Shown one piece after another: positions 29,937 to 38,234 of a stretch of DNA of 64,000 bases (its first letter is position 1; every line of letters begins with the position of its first letter). The translations under genes and the position numbers were made by a program. The notes below the pieces were generated by a model. It saw only the letters and a list, made by a program, of their open reading frames with translations. It was not told where the DNA came from and searched no databases. The stretch spans positions 5,890,001-5,954,000 of the forward strand of contig NZ_JAUSXM010000001.1 of assembly GCF_030815985.1 (NCBI RefSeq), written 5' to 3'. The stretch comes from Paenibacillus sp. W2I17. Its GTDB lineage: Bacteria > Bacillota > Bacilli > Paenibacillales > Paenibacillaceae.

Positions 29937-30709
29937 TGACACTGACGAGTATGATTATCCCAACTTACAATGGGCTGGATCTGATCAGGCCCTGCATCGA
30001 TGCCATACGTCAATACTCCGGCGATCCTGCGTCATATGAAATTATCGTGGTAGATAACGGTTCGACGGATGGAACGGCTGAATATTGTGCGCTGGAGCGA
30101 ATTCGATTTGTAAGGTTCCCGGACAATCGGGGGTTTCCGGCAGCGTGTAACGCTGGACTTCGTGCAGCCTGCGGGGATGAGCTGTTGCTGTTGAACAATG
30201 ATGTTACGGTCACGCCCCGTTGGCTAGAGAACCTGCGAACGGCTCTGTACAGTGACGCAAGTATTGGGATCACGGGTCCTGTTACGAATTATGCAAGCGG
30301 CATCCAGCAGATTGAACTGGCGTTTCGGGACATGGAACATTTTCAGGAGTTGGCCAATTCCAATAATGTTGCGGATTCTTTAAGGTGGAGGGAAGTACGT
30401 CGGATCGTCGGTCTGTGCATGCTGATGAAACGAGATGTCGTGGAATCGGTTGGACTGCTTGACGAGGCATATTCTCCGGGACACTATGAGGATGACGATT
30501 ATTGTTATAGAGCAAGATTGCAGGGATATCGCCTGCTGGTATGTGGAGATGTTCTCGTGCATCATCAGGGAAGTGCCAGCTTCCAGAAGACAGATCCGGT
30601 AGCGTGGAAACAGCTGCTTGAGCGTAATCGTTCGATTTTTATGAACAAATGGCATGTCGATCCGCTTGAATATATGGACATATCCGATGAAGGAGGGAAC
30701 GTGGAATGA
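29936..30709 (+). CDS. Glycosyltransferase family 2 (rhamnosyl/GalNAc-transferase-like)
   Basis: This 257-residue GT-A enzyme shows LTSMIIPTYNGLDLIRPC, IIVVDNGSTDGTAEYC, NRGFPAACNAGL and LLLNNDVTVTPRWL, and later YEDDDYCYRARLQGY and HHQGSASF. That is the typical pattern of GT2 enzymes that add sugars to surface polysaccharides. It has no N-terminal tail, unlike its neighbours. ATG 29936 follows caggaggaacgccta and overlaps the previous stop. Its own TGA overlaps the ATG of the nucleotidylyltransferase, so these genes are translationally coupled. Confidence 0.88.
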   Translation: MTLTSMIIPTYNGLDLIRPCIDAIRQYSGDPASYEIIVVDNGSTDGTAEYCALERIRFVRFPDNRGFPAACNAGLRAACGDELLLLNNDVTVTPRWLENLRTALYSDASIGITGPVTNYASGIQQIELAFRDMEHFQELANSNNVADSLRWREVRRIVGLCMLMKRDVVESVGLLDEAYSPGHYEDDDYCYRARLQGYRLLVCGDVLVHHQGSASFQKTDPVAWKQLLERNRSIFMNKWHVDPLEYMDISDEGGNVE

Positions 30710-31437
30710 AAGGTGTAATTCTTGCCGGCGGAACAGGAACTAGACTGTATCCGCTGACCCGGCTCATTAACAAACATCTGCTTCCAGTCGGTAAACATCC
30801 GATGATTATGTATGGCATCGACAGGCTCCGCCAGGCAGGCATTGATGAACTATTGATTGTGATCAACAAACATTCCGCCGGCTTATATACAGAGTATCTT
30901 GGTGGCGGAGCGGATCATGGGGTGAAGTTGACTTATCGCATTCAGGAAAAGGCAGGCGGGATTGCGGAAGCATTGGACCTGGCAACTTCCTTTATTCTTC
31001 CTGGCGAAAAATTCGTTGTGCTTCTCGGAGATAATCTCTTCAGCGATGATCTGAAGCCTTATGTGGACCGTTACATGCAGCAACCTGCTGGTACAGCGCG
31101 AGTTCTGCTCAAAGAGGTGGATGATGCACGACGTTACGGGGTGCCTGTTTTTGATCCAAAGCATCCAGAGCGAATCTCGTACATTGAGGAGAAGCCAAGC
31201 CAGCCGAAAACCTCTTATTGTGTGACGGGCATATACATGTATGACGATCATGTATTTAACCTGATTCGCAACATTGCGCCGTCTGCGCGTGGAGAACTTG
31301 AAATTACGGATGTGAATAATCACTACGCATCTGCTGGCGGACTGGAATACGACATTTTGCAGAAATACTGGAGTGATGCAGGTACATTTGATTCGCTCCA
31401 GGAAGCAGCTGTCCGTATGAAAGGACAATTGCCCTAA
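30706..31437 (+). CDS. Sugar-1-phosphate nucleotidylyltransferase (RfbA/SpsI-like)
   Basis: This 243-residue enzyme makes an NDP-sugar donor. The nucleotide-binding loop VILAGGTGTRLYPLT opens the protein. LPVGKHPMIMY, VVLLGDNLFSDDL (metal Asp), YGVPVFD, IEEKPSQPKTSY (sugar-phosphate Lys) and GTFDSLQEA follow. Its length matches the short glucose-1-phosphate thymidylyltransferases, including SpsI of the B. subtilis spore polysaccharide operon. dTDP-glucose is the likely product, though the rest of a dTDP-rhamnose pathway is not in this window. Coupled to the upstream transferase by a four-base overlap. Confidence 0.88.
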   Translation: MKGVILAGGTGTRLYPLTRLINKHLLPVGKHPMIMYGIDRLRQAGIDELLIVINKHSAGLYTEYLGGGADHGVKLTYRIQEKAGGIAEALDLATSFILPGEKFVVLLGDNLFSDDLKPYVDRYMQQPAGTARVLLKEVDDARRYGVPVFDPKHPERISYIEEKPSQPKTSYCVTGIYMYDDHVFNLIRNIAPSARGELEITDVNNHYASAGGLEYDILQKYWSDAGTFDSLQEAAVRMKGQLP

Positions 31438-31565
31438 AATATATGCGACTGATGCTGCCGCTGTGCGGTGCCCCATGGGAGCAGAACACTCTGCGCCGGA
31501 GCTGGAAGGATGCTCCGGCGCTTTGCGCAGCGACAATCCTCGTGCATGCCAAAGGAGGGAATGGC

Positions 31566-32984
31566 GTGAGAGTAGTGACACGCACTGGGGCCGCTAGGGC
31601 CTCCGTGTCAGGTAAGCCCCGGGGCATCCACCCGGCCGTATTTATGGGCAGTGGCACTCCGGCAGCAGCAGATACAGGGTCTGCTGGAGTCAAAGGTGTG
31701 AAGTCAGGGAAACGTAGTACCCCGACCAAAGCGGGTACATCTGCCGGCGCATCGCATAAGGTCCGTGCAAGGAAAGCGAGCAGCACAGGCAGTGCTGTTG
31801 GCAGAGCAGGCAAAGCTGGCCGTGCGAGTGCGAGCAAAGCGGCAAGAGCCAGCCGCATCGGCAAAGGCAAAGCCGGCCTGCGCCAGGCCACTGCTCGGCG
31901 CAGGCCTGCACCCGCGCGGGGCCGGCGTGCCGCTGCCCGCGCCAAGCAGCGCACGGCGATGCGCCGTGCGCCCATGCCAGCACCGCAAGCCAGCACGCCA
32001 CAGGCGATGCCTGCCAGCGGTGCTGGCCCCGCCCCGCGCCAGGCGACACACCCGAAGGGTGTCGCCCCCGCGGGGCGGGGAGGCGCTGCCGGCGCGAATG
32101 CGGGCAGCGCGAAGGGCTTGCCGCCTCCGCCCGCGGAGCAAGCAGTGCAGGCGGAGGCCGTGCCCGGCGGCTACGCCGAGGGCTACCGCGACGGCGTATT
32201 CGCCGGCGGGGAGGCGCTGGTGGCGCAGCACATCCCGCCGGATCACATTCTGCCTGCCGTGGCGGCGGCAGATCTGATTGCGGCGGGATTCCGCCAATAT
32301 GCGCCCAGCCTGACCCGGCTGTCCAGCCCTCATGAGATGGCTGGACACATCACGGCGGCGCTGGATGCGCAGCGCCCCTTGTCTGTCGTTCGCCTCGGAG
32401 ATGGCGAACTGCTCACGCTGGCAGCCGATACGGTGCTGCCAGGCCAGGAAGTGCAGGAGCTGGCACCATTTCTGCCCTATGCAGGGGTGCCATGCTCAAC
32501 CCCCGACATCCGCGCGATGCTTGCGGAAGCCATACAGGCCGCCGACTGGGTTGGCGTGCCGATCTCGCGTGCACCGACATTCCAGGGGCTGTTATTCCCG
32601 GTGTTGCGCCACTTCGGGATCGACTGGTCCCGGCTGAAATTGACCAGCTCCACGATCAATTACAGTCTGCATCAGTCCGGCCTGGTGTTGCCCTTGCTGC
32701 AAGGAAGGCGGGTTCTGCTCATAGGCAGCCAGGCACCAGAGCTTGCGGCACTGCTGCATAACCGGGGGATTCATGTCACAGGTATCATTGGTTCTGTGGC
32801 AGGAGTCATGGATATTCCGAGGGTGATGCAGCAAACCGCAGAACATGCTTTTGATATCGCTTTGGTGGCGGCGGGAATTCCGGCGGTCATTCTGTGTCGG
32901 CGAATTGCAGGTGAACTGGGCAAGGTCGCTCTGGATTTTGGACATTTGGCTGACAAACTGGTAACAGGAGAGCTTCAACTCTAG
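31566..32984 (+). CDS. GT-D fold glycosyltransferase with long Ala/Arg-rich N-terminus
   Basis: This 472-residue protein has two parts. Residues 1 to about 210 are low-complexity Ala/Arg/Gly/Pro/Lys, encoded by DNA markedly richer in G+C than the surroundings. They end in a GGYAEGYRDGVFAGGEAL motif. The C-terminal about 230 residues contain SVVRLGDGELLTLA, the RxGDGE hallmark of the GT-D (former DUF1792) class, then GVPISR, a Rossmann-like VLLIGSQAPELA and a final DFGHLADKL. The GTG at 31566 has aaaggagggaatggc upstream and is preferred to an earlier ATG without a site. It probably transfers a sugar onto the glycan built by the neighbouring enzymes. Confidence 0.8.
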   Translation: MRVVTRTGAARASVSGKPRGIHPAVFMGSGTPAAADTGSAGVKGVKSGKRSTPTKAGTSAGASHKVRARKASSTGSAVGRAGKAGRASASKAARASRIGKGKAGLRQATARRRPAPARGRRAAARAKQRTAMRRAPMPAPQASTPQAMPASGAGPAPRQATHPKGVAPAGRGGAAGANAGSAKGLPPPPAEQAVQAEAVPGGYAEGYRDGVFAGGEALVAQHIPPDHILPAVAAADLIAAGFRQYAPSLTRLSSPHEMAGHITAALDAQRPLSVVRLGDGELLTLAADTVLPGQEVQELAPFLPYAGVPCSTPDIRAMLAEAIQAADWVGVPISRAPTFQGLLFPVLRHFGIDWSRLKLTSSTINYSLHQSGLVLPLLQGRRVLLIGSQAPELAALLHNRGIHVTGIIGSVAGVMDIPRVMQQTAEHAFDIALVAAGIPAVILCRRIAGELGKVALDFGHLADKLVTGELQL

Positions 32985-33050
32985 TGGACCGTCCGGGGGC
33001 TGGTTATGTGCGTGTTAGCCTCACGGACAAGTGGAAATGGAGGGAGCAAC

Positions 33051-34778
33051 ATGAGCACACCCGATCAACAGCGCGGGGAAGAACGTCATAGCCGCAGCAA
33101 CAAGGTTAAGGCTCGAAACGTCGTCCGTCGAAATGGTCACAGTCATCTGAACATCATTCCAAATATCAGCACTCACAGTGACAACAGCCGCAGTGAAAAC
33201 AACCGGAATGGCAGCATGAGCAGCGAAAAAAAAGCGGCCCGCCGTGCCACACAGCACGATGTCTCGCGATCTGACATGGCAGTCCTGCATGCAGCAGGTC
33301 GTCGCTCAATACGGAAATCCAGACGTAAAGGCAAAAGCAGGCGCACACCCAAAGGCGCCAGGCTCTACAAACAGGGGTATAACAGAGGATACAACGAAGG
33401 TGTCCGCCAGGGACAGAGCTCGTTTGGTCTTGTTTTTGAAGGAGTTAGCATCATTATCCCCACGTACAATCAGCGGGACTATGTGCTGCAATGTGTGTCC
33501 AGTATCGAAAAGCATACCCCTGCCCCCTACGAAATCATTGTTGTGGATAATGCCTCCAAGGATGGTACTGCCGAGGCCATGCTCCGCAAAGGCGGTATGG
33601 TGAGGGTGGCTGCCCTGGATAAGAACCGGGGGTTTGCCGGAGGTGTCAATCATGGGCTGATGATGGCGAGAGGACGACATATCATCGTGCTGAACAATGA
33701 TACGCTTGTTACTCCAGGCTGGCTGGATAACATGATGACTTGTCTTGCCAGTGATCCGAAGATTGGTGTGGTGGGTCCGGTGACCAACTATATTGGCGGG
33801 GATCAGCAGATTCAGGTTCCGTACCGTGAGGTAGAAGAGATGTGGTCTTTTGCCGCCACACATAATCGTCCGGATGCAGACAAACATCGAATAACCGATC
33901 GCCTGGTCGGATTCTGCTGGCTGTTCTCACGGGAGCTGCTGGAACGGGTAGGTTATCTGGACGAAGGGTACGCGGTGGGCAATTTCGAAGATGATGACTG
34001 GATCATTCGGGTGAAGCTGGCAGGATACCAGCTTGCGGTAGCCGGGGATGCTTTTATCCACCACTTCGGAAGTGTCAGTATGAAAGCCTTGGGTGAGCAA
34101 GACTTTGCTGTAGTGAATAAGGATAACGAGCAGTTTTATAGCCAAAAGTGGGGAGATCCCCATGCGCTGGTTGCCGAAACCTCCCGCTTGGCTAGACAAC
34201 AAACCTCTTGTACCCCATCCGGTCAACAAGAGGATGGTGACACAAACCCAATGGATCCGCGTCAGCGAATCTCAACGCAGGGCAGCCAAGATCCAGCATT
34301 ACAGTTCAGACACAGTTATGACTTCTACCCAGAAGGTTCGTTCCTGTCCGATGCCAAAGGAGATGTCTATACTCTAACTGGCGGTCGGCGGCGTAAGCTG
34401 AACATCCCTGTACCGCGTGGAATATCTCCTGTTCAGGTTGCCAAACCGGATCTGCTCGCCATTCCTGCCGGAGAAGCACTGATATCAGCGGGGGACGTGC
34501 AAGGATGGACGAGGGAGTCACAACAGGTGCATACGACAGCGGTTCATGGTTCTCACAATAGCTGGGCAGAAGGAAGTATTGTTGCCGCAGTGGATGCACC
34601 CGAAATTCGATATCAGATCAGCGGAGATAAGCGGAGACGATTTGTATCGGTCTATGCGGCAGAACGTTGGGGTGTACATTCTGGGCATATTATCAGCGTG
34701 TCTGCGGACCAACTGAATGCGATGGAAGAAGGCTGGCCCATTATCGCCCCACCTCAGCTCTTGAACCCCGATCTGTAA
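33051..34778 (+). CDS. GT2 glycosyltransferase with basic N-terminus and C-terminal repeat domain
   Basis: This 575-residue, three-part protein begins with about 125 residues of basic, disordered sequence, ending in YKQGYNRGYNEGVRQG. The GT2 domain (about 135-390) has SIIIPTYNQRDYVLQCV, IIVVDNASKDGTAEAM, NRGFAGGVNHGL, IIVLNNDTLVTPGWL and NFEDDDWIIRVKLAGY. After a linker, two copies of a beta-rich motif follow (VYTLTGGRRRKLNIPVPRGI and RYQISGDKRRRFVSVYAAER, each leading to an S/A-rich turn and PxG/PI end). Similar short repeats occur in surface-attached proteins. ATG 33051 follows ggagggagcaac. It is the last gene of the glycan cluster. Confidence 0.85.
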   Translation: MSTPDQQRGEERHSRSNKVKARNVVRRNGHSHLNIIPNISTHSDNSRSENNRNGSMSSEKKAARRATQHDVSRSDMAVLHAAGRRSIRKSRRKGKSRRTPKGARLYKQGYNRGYNEGVRQGQSSFGLVFEGVSIIIPTYNQRDYVLQCVSSIEKHTPAPYEIIVVDNASKDGTAEAMLRKGGMVRVAALDKNRGFAGGVNHGLMMARGRHIIVLNNDTLVTPGWLDNMMTCLASDPKIGVVGPVTNYIGGDQQIQVPYREVEEMWSFAATHNRPDADKHRITDRLVGFCWLFSRELLERVGYLDEGYAVGNFEDDDWIIRVKLAGYQLAVAGDAFIHHFGSVSMKALGEQDFAVVNKDNEQFYSQKWGDPHALVAETSRLARQQTSCTPSGQQEDGDTNPMDPRQRISTQGSQDPALQFRHSYDFYPEGSFLSDAKGDVYTLTGGRRRKLNIPVPRGISPVQVAKPDLLAIPAGEALISAGDVQGWTRESQQVHTTAVHGSHNSWAEGSIVAAVDAPEIRYQISGDKRRRFVSVYAAERWGVHSGHIISVSADQLNAMEEGWPIIAPPQLLNPDL

Positions 34779-34812
34779 TGTCAGGCGATCTGTTTATGCG
34801 AATCAGCAACAT

Positions 34813-34849
34813 GATGCGGAATGGTAATCGCTCTGATTCATTCCGCATC
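34813..34849 (+). terminator. Hairpin after the glycan cluster
   Basis: gatgcggaatg (34813-34823) pairs with cattccgcatc (34839-34849) over eleven bases. There is no T-run after it, so it may be an mRNA 3' end structure rather than a classic terminator. Confidence 0.45.
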
Positions 34850-34950
34850 CGAATAATTGAAAGATCAACGAATTCTTTTTACAATATGACCAACGCAGTT
34901 ATCATCAAGCGTAACTTGGGATCATGAAATAGGGATAGGGAGGAAGCGGA

Positions 34951-35904
34951 ATGAAGAATTCTGTAGTCAGACAAGCCGAACAGATTGCCAGTGAGTTTCT
35001 GCTGGAACAAGTAAAATGCTCACATCATATCATCGGTAAAGGTTTTGTTAATCAGGTCTGTCTGGTGGAGACAGCAAGTCATAAAGTGGTTGTACGCATG
35101 AAGGATCCAGATACATATTCTACCTTTGTGAAAGAAAAATGGTGCATCGAACAAGCGGCGATTGCCGGTATTCCTGGGCCAGAGACATTGTCCGTTGGGG
35201 TCAACGCTGAACATGCCTATATGATTCAAACGGTTGTGGAAGGGGATAACGGGTTGGACACGACAGTGCCCACGTCTGTGATTTGGAGGAAACTCGGTGA
35301 GTACACACAACGTATGCAATCCATCCCAGTGGCAGGTTTCGGAAGGGAAATGCATGATCCCGTACAAAACCAATTTTACTCTCCCCCTCATGCAGGATCA
35401 GATGGCAGTTGGCAAGGATATGTGCAATACAATATCAATAGTCTCACGGAGCAAGATCCATTGATTGAGCTTGGTGTCATTACGATGAAGGAATCACAGC
35501 TCGTAAGGCAGTGGTTCGAACAATTAAAAATGCAAAAGTTCCGCTTTGGTTTATGTCATGGCGATCTCTCCTTGAAGAATACAATCGTAAGTTCAACGGG
35601 TGAGATTACCCTTCTGGACTGGGGGAGTGCGGAGGTCACCGTGGTGCCGTATGGCGATATCATTCAACTCATGCAATGCCAGCTACGGGGTGAGGATCCT
35701 GACAAGGAAGAATTGAAAGCGTTTTTAGAAGGATATGGGACAAGTACACAAGAGCAAGAGCGTCAACTGAATCAAGCGAGCCATGTGTTGTTATTGAAAG
35801 CTTTTGATACCCTGAGGTGGGCTATAGATCGAAGTCCGGATCAGATCGAGTTCTACACTGATTTAGCAAAACAAGCTTTTAACCAGGTTAGGAGGGGCCA
35901 ATAG
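34951..35904 (+). CDS. Aminoglycoside phosphotransferase (APH)-like kinase
   Basis: This 317-residue protein has the APH/choline-kinase fold. The N-lobe includes GKGFVNQVCLVETASHKVVVRM with the ATP-binding Lys/Arg region. The catalytic loop is CHGDLSLKNTIV (Asp in HGD, Asn downstream). The metal site is LLDWGSAEV, replacing the usual IDW. Such proteins phosphorylate aminoglycosides, homoserine, sugars or other small alcohols; no motif here indicates antibiotic resistance. agggaggaagcgga precedes ATG 34951. It is monocistronic after the glycan cluster and before the sulfur cluster. Confidence 0.82.
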   Translation: MKNSVVRQAEQIASEFLLEQVKCSHHIIGKGFVNQVCLVETASHKVVVRMKDPDTYSTFVKEKWCIEQAAIAGIPGPETLSVGVNAEHAYMIQTVVEGDNGLDTTVPTSVIWRKLGEYTQRMQSIPVAGFGREMHDPVQNQFYSPPHAGSDGSWQGYVQYNINSLTEQDPLIELGVITMKESQLVRQWFEQLKMQKFRFGLCHGDLSLKNTIVSSTGEITLLDWGSAEVTVVPYGDIIQLMQCQLRGEDPDKEELKAFLEGYGTSTQEQERQLNQASHVLLLKAFDTLRWAIDRSPDQIEFYTDLAKQAFNQVRRGQ

Positions 35905-36121
35905 CGATTCATTCCTGTAAAATAAGCCATCTTTCAAATTTATAATTTAATCTTTCTATTTGGTTATAGGTTTATTCTATTAGCAGATCCATTGACGCAG
36001 GAAGGGCACAGGAGTACATTTAGAGCCATAATTCTTATTTAACAGATGGGAATTGAAGGTCTAGGGCGTTCATATTCAATCGCCCAGATTTTGATCTTAA
36101 AACTAATCAGGAGGTATGTCG

Positions 36122-36400
36122 ATGTCATCATCAACCAAAAAAGTCGTGCTGTGGAGCAAAACAGGCTGTCATTTCTGCGGGGAAGTGAAAGCATTTCTGA
36201 CAGAGCGAAACCAGCCTTTTGAGAACATTGAAGTGCAGGGCAATGACGTGCTGCGTGATGTGCTTGAAGCAAAATATGGCATTCGGCATGTACCCGTCAT
36301 TGAAGTGGGAGGGGACGGCAAGTTTGAAGCCTTGCTGGAACCTGATCTGGAGAAGCTGGCTGAACTTCTGGCACGAGCGGACGAAGCGGCAGCAGTCTAA
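36122..36400 (+). CDS. Glutaredoxin-like protein (CmoI/YtnI-like)
   Basis: This 92-residue thioredoxin-fold protein has the redox motif SKTGCHFCGEVKAFL (CxxC near residues 16-19), then FENIEVQGND, the cis-Pro loop RHVPVIEVGG and a C-terminal helix. Size and neighbourhood match B. subtilis YtnI/CmoI, which is encoded with monooxygenases of the cysteine-salvage pathway; its precise role in that pathway is uncertain. ATG 36122 is chosen since caggagg lies seven bases upstream; ATG 36116 is too close. It begins the 36-46 kb sulfur cluster, separated from the monooxygenase by a hairpin-rich 322-base gap with its own promoter. Confidence 0.82.
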   Translation: MSSSTKKVVLWSKTGCHFCGEVKAFLTERNQPFENIEVQGNDVLRDVLEAKYGIRHVPVIEVGGDGKFEALLEPDLEKLAELLARADEAAAV

Positions 36401-36431
36401 CGGGAGTTGATATATACTTTTGGAGCAAGCC

Positions 36432-36528
36432 GTTCCGGCTGCTGCATGATGCAAGATCGCATTTGTGCAGCAACTGGAACGTTCATAAGTTATGGCTCAC
36501 TTGGGATGTAAATGGTCTTATTTACATC
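36432..36528 (+). promoter_or_regulatory. Two consecutive hairpins in the gap before the monooxygenase gene
   Basis: The first hairpin pairs gttccggctgctgca (36432-36446) with tgcagcaactggaac (36466-36480), with two G-U pairs and a nested gatgc/gcatt stem. The second pairs gatgtaaat (36505-36513) with atttacatc (36520-36528) around a six-base loop. Neither is followed by a clear T-run. They may be a transcript end for the glutaredoxin gene or an RNA control element. Confidence 0.5.
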
Positions 36529-36566
36529 TTCAATGTTCATATAGAAAAAATCTATTAGTCGCGCTG

Positions 36567-36595
36567 TTGACCCTTTTACGGGGCAGTGATAAGAT
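36567..36595 (+). promoter_or_regulatory. Sigma-A type promoter for the monooxygenase operon
   Basis: TTGACC (36567-36572) and TAAGAT (36590-36595) are separated by 17 bases. The gene start is 128 bases downstream. Just after the predicted start point, at 36617-36627, lies aactcatagga, a motif repeated upstream of the next binding-protein gene. Confidence 0.6.
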
Positions 36596-36616
36596 TTGTG
36601 AAATTAAAACAAACCA

Positions 36617-36627
36617 AACTCATAGGA
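36617..36627 (+). promoter_or_regulatory. Shared 11-base motif, copy 1
   Basis: aactcatagga here recurs exactly at 38165-38175, in the leaders of two genes of the same sulfur cluster. It may be an operator for a sulfur-responsive regulator. Two short copies alone are weak evidence. Confidence 0.35.
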
Positions 36628-36722
36628 ATAGTTAACTTTTAAGTTATTTTGCATACGTAATCAGTTCAGTTGGCCCTTGATCATTCTTTTGAAGATTCTA
36701 ATCCAAGGAAGGCGGAGTGCAT

Positions 36723-38066
36723 ATGACAGCGAAACGCAGTTTGAAATTTGGAGCCATTATTCATGGGGTTGGAGGAAGCAACACCACATGGAGACACCCG
36801 GAGGTTCTGTCGGATGCCAGCGTTAACTTTGGATTCTACAAACGTCAGGCACTGAAAGCGGAGGAAGGCAAGTTCGATCTGGTCTTTATCGCAGACGGTC
36901 TGTATATTACCGAGAAATCCATTCCGCATTTCCTCAATCGCTTCGAGCCAATCAGTATCCTCTCCGCTTTGGCTGCCGTTACTTCACGTATTGGACTGGT
37001 GGGTACCCTCTCGACATCCTATAGTGATCCGTTCACCGTAGCCAGACAGTTCGGTTCCCTCGATCAGATCAGTGATGGCCGTGCAGGCTGGAACGTCGTG
37101 ACTTCTCCGCTGGAAGGTACAGCGAAGAACTATAGTAAGAGCAGTCACCCTTCACATCCGGAACGTTATCGCATTGCCGCGGAATATTTACAGGTAACCA
37201 AAGGGTTGTGGGACTCTTGGGAAGATGATGCCTTTGTAAGAGACAAAGAGAGCGGTGTATTCTTCGACCCATCCAAACTGCACACGCTTAATCATGAAGG
37301 AGAATTCTTCTCCGTACAGGGGCCGCTCAACATTGCCCGTTCACGGCAAGGACAGCCGGTGATTTTCCAGGCAGGTTCATCGGAAGATGGCAAAACGCTG
37401 GCGGCGCAAGAAGCGGATGCTGTCTTTACCGGACACGATACAATTGAAGATGCACAGACATTCTATAAGGATGTCAAAACACGTGCGGCTTCCTATGGAC
37501 GTTCTGCACAGGATATTGTTATTCTGCCAGGCATCAATCCTATTGTTGGACGGACGGAAGAGGAAGCTGAACAGAAATATCAGGAGATCGCGAGCCTGGT
37601 TACCATTGATAAAGCGCTGGATTATCTGGGACGTTTCTTCGAACACCATGATTTCTCCCAATATCCGCTGGATGAACCGTTCCCGGAGCTGAATGGCATT
37701 GGAAGCAACAGTTTCCGCAGTGGAACCGACAAGATCAAGAAGGATGCCAAAGAGCAGGGATTGACCTTGCGTGAAGTGGCTCTGCGGGCAGCAACACCGC
37801 GCAGCAAATTCCTGGGAACACCGGAGCAGGTCGCTGACAAGATTCAGGAATGGTTTGAGACGGAAGCAGCGGATGGTTTCATTATTGCTTCGGAACTGCC
37901 GAGTGGATTGTCTGATTTTGTGGAACTCGTTGTGCCGATTCTGCAAGAACGCGGCCTGTATCGTACGGACTATGAACACGATACATTGCGAGGTAACCTT
38001 GGGGTACAGATTCCGGTTAACCGTTATACGGCTGCGAAGAAGCAAGTTGTATCTGATTTGGCATAA
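36723..38066 (+). CDS. LLM-class flavin monooxygenase, NtaA/SnaA/DszA family (CmoJ-like)
   Basis: This 447-residue two-component monooxygenase uses reduced FMN supplied by a separate reductase. Family features are [21 protein letters not shown], the FIADGLYI strand, [45 protein letters not shown], and [20 protein letters not shown]. Length and family match B. subtilis YtnJ/CmoJ, which cleaves the C-S bond of N-acetyl-S-alkylcysteines, and also nitrilotriacetate or dibenzothiophene-sulfone monooxygenases. ATG 36723 follows aaggaaggcggagtgcat. The FMN reductase gene of the same cluster (42077) is the likely partner. Substrate assignment rests on context. Confidence 0.85.
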   Translation: MTAKRSLKFGAIIHGVGGSNTTWRHPEVLSDASVNFGFYKRQALKAEEGKFDLVFIADGLYITEKSIPHFLNRFEPISILSALAAVTSRIGLVGTLSTSYSDPFTVARQFGSLDQISDGRAGWNVVTSPLEGTAKNYSKSSHPSHPERYRIAAEYLQVTKGLWDSWEDDAFVRDKESGVFFDPSKLHTLNHEGEFFSVQGPLNIARSRQGQPVIFQAGSSEDGKTLAAQEADAVFTGHDTIEDAQTFYKDVKTRAASYGRSAQDIVILPGINPIVGRTEEEAEQKYQEIASLVTIDKALDYLGRFFEHHDFSQYPLDEPFPELNGIGSNSFRSGTDKIKKDAKEQGLTLREVALRAATPRSKFLGTPEQVADKIQEWFETEAADGFIIASELPSGLSDFVELVVPILQERGLYRTDYEHDTLRGNLGVQIPVNRYTAAKKQVVSDLA

Positions 38067-38164
38067 CTGATAGGGAGCGAACGAGCATCTGATGTTGTCT
38101 GGCTGTTTTCTCCAACCGGTAATGAAATCAATTACTACGTTTTGTACTACTTTAAAACCGACTT

Positions 38165-38175
38165 AACTCATAGGA
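38165..38175 (+). promoter_or_regulatory. Shared 11-base motif, copy 2
   Basis: aactcatagga is identical to 36617-36627. It lies 60 bases upstream of the binding-protein start, in an AT-rich stretch that probably holds the promoter. Confidence 0.35.
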
Positions 38176-38234
38176 TATATAGAGTATTGGTATATCAATT
38201 TAATGACACCTGTATACACAGAGGGGGAAGCGAT

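Noticed and set aside
31690..32348. Several open frames on both strands in the G+C-rich tract
   Set aside because: High G+C suppresses stop codons; only the frame leading into the RxGDGE domain is supported.
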